A stretch of 64,000 nucleotides of DNA from Anastatus disparis (taxonomy: Eukaryota > Arthropoda > Insecta > Hymenoptera > Eupelmidae). The translations under genes and the position numbers were made by a program. The stretch lies in the NCBI GenBank assembly GCA_017163975.1, contig JAFFSR010000244.1, forward strand, positions 10,231,501-10,295,500, written 5' to 3'. The notes beneath the pieces are model-generated. The model was not told where the DNA came from. It did not search any database and worked only from the letters and a program-made list of their open reading frames with translations. Below, one piece after another: positions 62,731 to 64,000 of this stretch. Within the stretch, counting starts at the first letter, position 1. Each line of letters opens with the position of its first letter.

Positions 62731-63565
62731 AATACTACAAATTTGTATCTCGTTTTCTATACAGTGTACTGAAATTCAATAGGGCATTTTTCTTTGTGTA
62801 TAATAATGCTCACCCAAATTTTTGGTAATTAAAATTGAACTTGAATACCTTATTTTGTATTGTTTTAATAAAAACTTGATAAAAGGTAAAAATTTCAAAA
62901 CTAATAATATTAATTAAAATTGACAAAAATAAATATAAAAAAATTCGAAAAGTATCAATTGAATACTAAAAAATATTCAACCAAGAAAATTAAATTAACG
63001 CTCAATACAAATGAACAATTTCATCTCATTTGATAAAATTATCCCAAAAACTTAAATCTTACATAATACTATTCACAGCTGATCGATAATGAAGAAAAGA
63101 TTTAATCTCACTGTATACGTAAACTCGGTATAAATCAACAAAATGACAAACATATCATTGACCAATAAATCACAATGAACAAGCTTCATTAACCGACGTA
63201 AATGCTTTATCAATTAATCATCCACGAAAAGAAAAAAAAAGGAAGAAATGTTCCACAGGAATCTGCATATAACAAGTTAATTCACAATAACAACGAGCTC
63301 TTTAGTTTGATGATCATACAATGGATCTCTTTTCTTGTATATAAGGCTGCCTCGCAGTAGCGCTAACTCGCACAATGAGGGATCAAAGAGGCAATTATCG
63401 ACAGCGCATTCACGTGTATGTGTGTGTATATGCGTCCTCTCGTGCCAGCGAACTATTTGCCTCCTAGACTCGTAATTGGTCTTGTAAAACGTTGTCTCTT
63501 TACCCTTTCTCTCTCTTTCTCTTTCTCTTGCTCGTATGTACTTATATCGGTATCGTTATGCCATA

Positions 63566-63585
63566 TGTGTGTGTGTGTGTGTGTG
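63566..63585. repeat. (TG)10 microsatellite
   Basis: Uninterrupted TG dinucleotides in intron 4. Confidence 0.9.
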
Positions 63586-64000
63586 CTTGTATGTGCAGAA
63601 AAGGATTGTAAGTGTATACACGCGCTTATATATACCTAGTGAGGGCTAATGAGTCGCGATACGCATCGGCGAATTACACGGCGCGAGTGTGCGCCTCAAT
63701 TGTATTTATACACGTATATATACATGTAGCTTAACTATGATTTCCTTTCGATATGTGACAATCCTTTTTTTTTCTTTCGAAATTAACAAAAACATTGTAA
63801 GTACTTAAAATTGGCGAATATCTAGTTTGTACATTTACTTATTTCAAAATAATGTTAAAAAAAATTTAGTAAATATTTAATATTACTATAGCGATTGATC
63901 TGATATTTCAATGGAACATTTTATATGCAAAAACATAAGAGTAAATTGTAAACTTAACGCAACCGCTTGTATTTGAGCTTGATTTAGAAAACTGCTTGCA

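Larger units (their letters stand above)
59268..64000 (+). other. apterous intron 4, 5' part (at least 4.7 kb)
   Basis: I searched for the conserved TSFKHHQL and WFQNARAKW homeodomain blocks and saw neither, so the intron runs past the window. Contents: a GC-richer island at about 60830-60960, SINE copy 7, and a (TG)n tract at 63566-63585. Confidence 0.8.

Noticed and set aside
59268..64000. Homeodomain exon of apterous
   Set aside because: I looked for the conserved SFKHHQL and WFQNARAKW blocks in all + frames and found neither, so it lies outside the window.
1..64000. CRISPR array, operon or bacterial system
   Set aside because: The window is a spliced eukaryotic locus; no regularly spaced direct repeats or prokaryotic gene clusters are present.

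Overview
This is one strand-consistent stretch of an AT-rich (roughly 70% A+T by eye) animal nuclear genome. The only gene I can name with certainty is the 5' two thirds of apterous, the insect LIM-homeodomain selector gene (Lhx2/Lhx9 group), on the + strand. Four coding exons are visible (16295-16342, 37989-38382, 39475-39907, 58681-59267). They join in frame into 487 complete codons: a Drosophila-like N-terminus (MGV..EER..MHW), His- and Gln-rich spacers, LIM domain 1, LIM domain 2, and the conserved QKGRPRKRKPKD linker. The homeodomain exons are not in the window and must lie beyond base 64000. Gene content, huge AT-rich introns and the N-terminal match to Drosophila Ap point to a holometabolous insect. 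A hymenopteran such as a parasitoid wasp is my guess from genome texture, not something the sequence proves.

Layout. 1-13830: no recognisable gene, but a dense set of non-autonomous repeats: three copies of a tRNA-derived SINE, a small terminal-inverted-repeat element, two related foldback loci arranged as a large inverted pair, and a near-perfect palindrome of about 130 bp. 13831-14067: a strong splice acceptor followed by an open reading frame ending in a hydrophobic tail, with a poly(A) signal after it. This is probably the last exon of an unidentified upstream gene encoding a membrane- or GPI-anchored secreted protein. 14830-15130: a GC- and CpG-rich island, the best candidate for the apterous promoter. 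15131-16294: probable 5' leader. 16343-37988: intron 1 (21.6 kb), with one SINE, several GC-richer islands and a possible alternative first exon at 28099-28171. 38383-39474: intron 2. 39908-58680: intron 3 (18.8 kb), which separates LIM1 from LIM2, with two SINEs of one subfamily and several GC-richer islands. 59268-64000: start of intron 4, with a seventh SINE.

How it works together. The exons encode the cofactor-binding half of a transcription factor; Apterous acts through Chip/Ldb, which binds its LIM domains, and in insects specifies dorsal wing identity and some neurons. The very long introns with isolated GC-richer islands are typical of developmental genes with distributed enhancers. 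The points most worth following up are the SINE-foldback composite present twice in opposite orientation, the candidate alternative first exon that is phase-compatible with exon 3 but not exon 2, the unidentified terminal exon just upstream, and the large palindrome.
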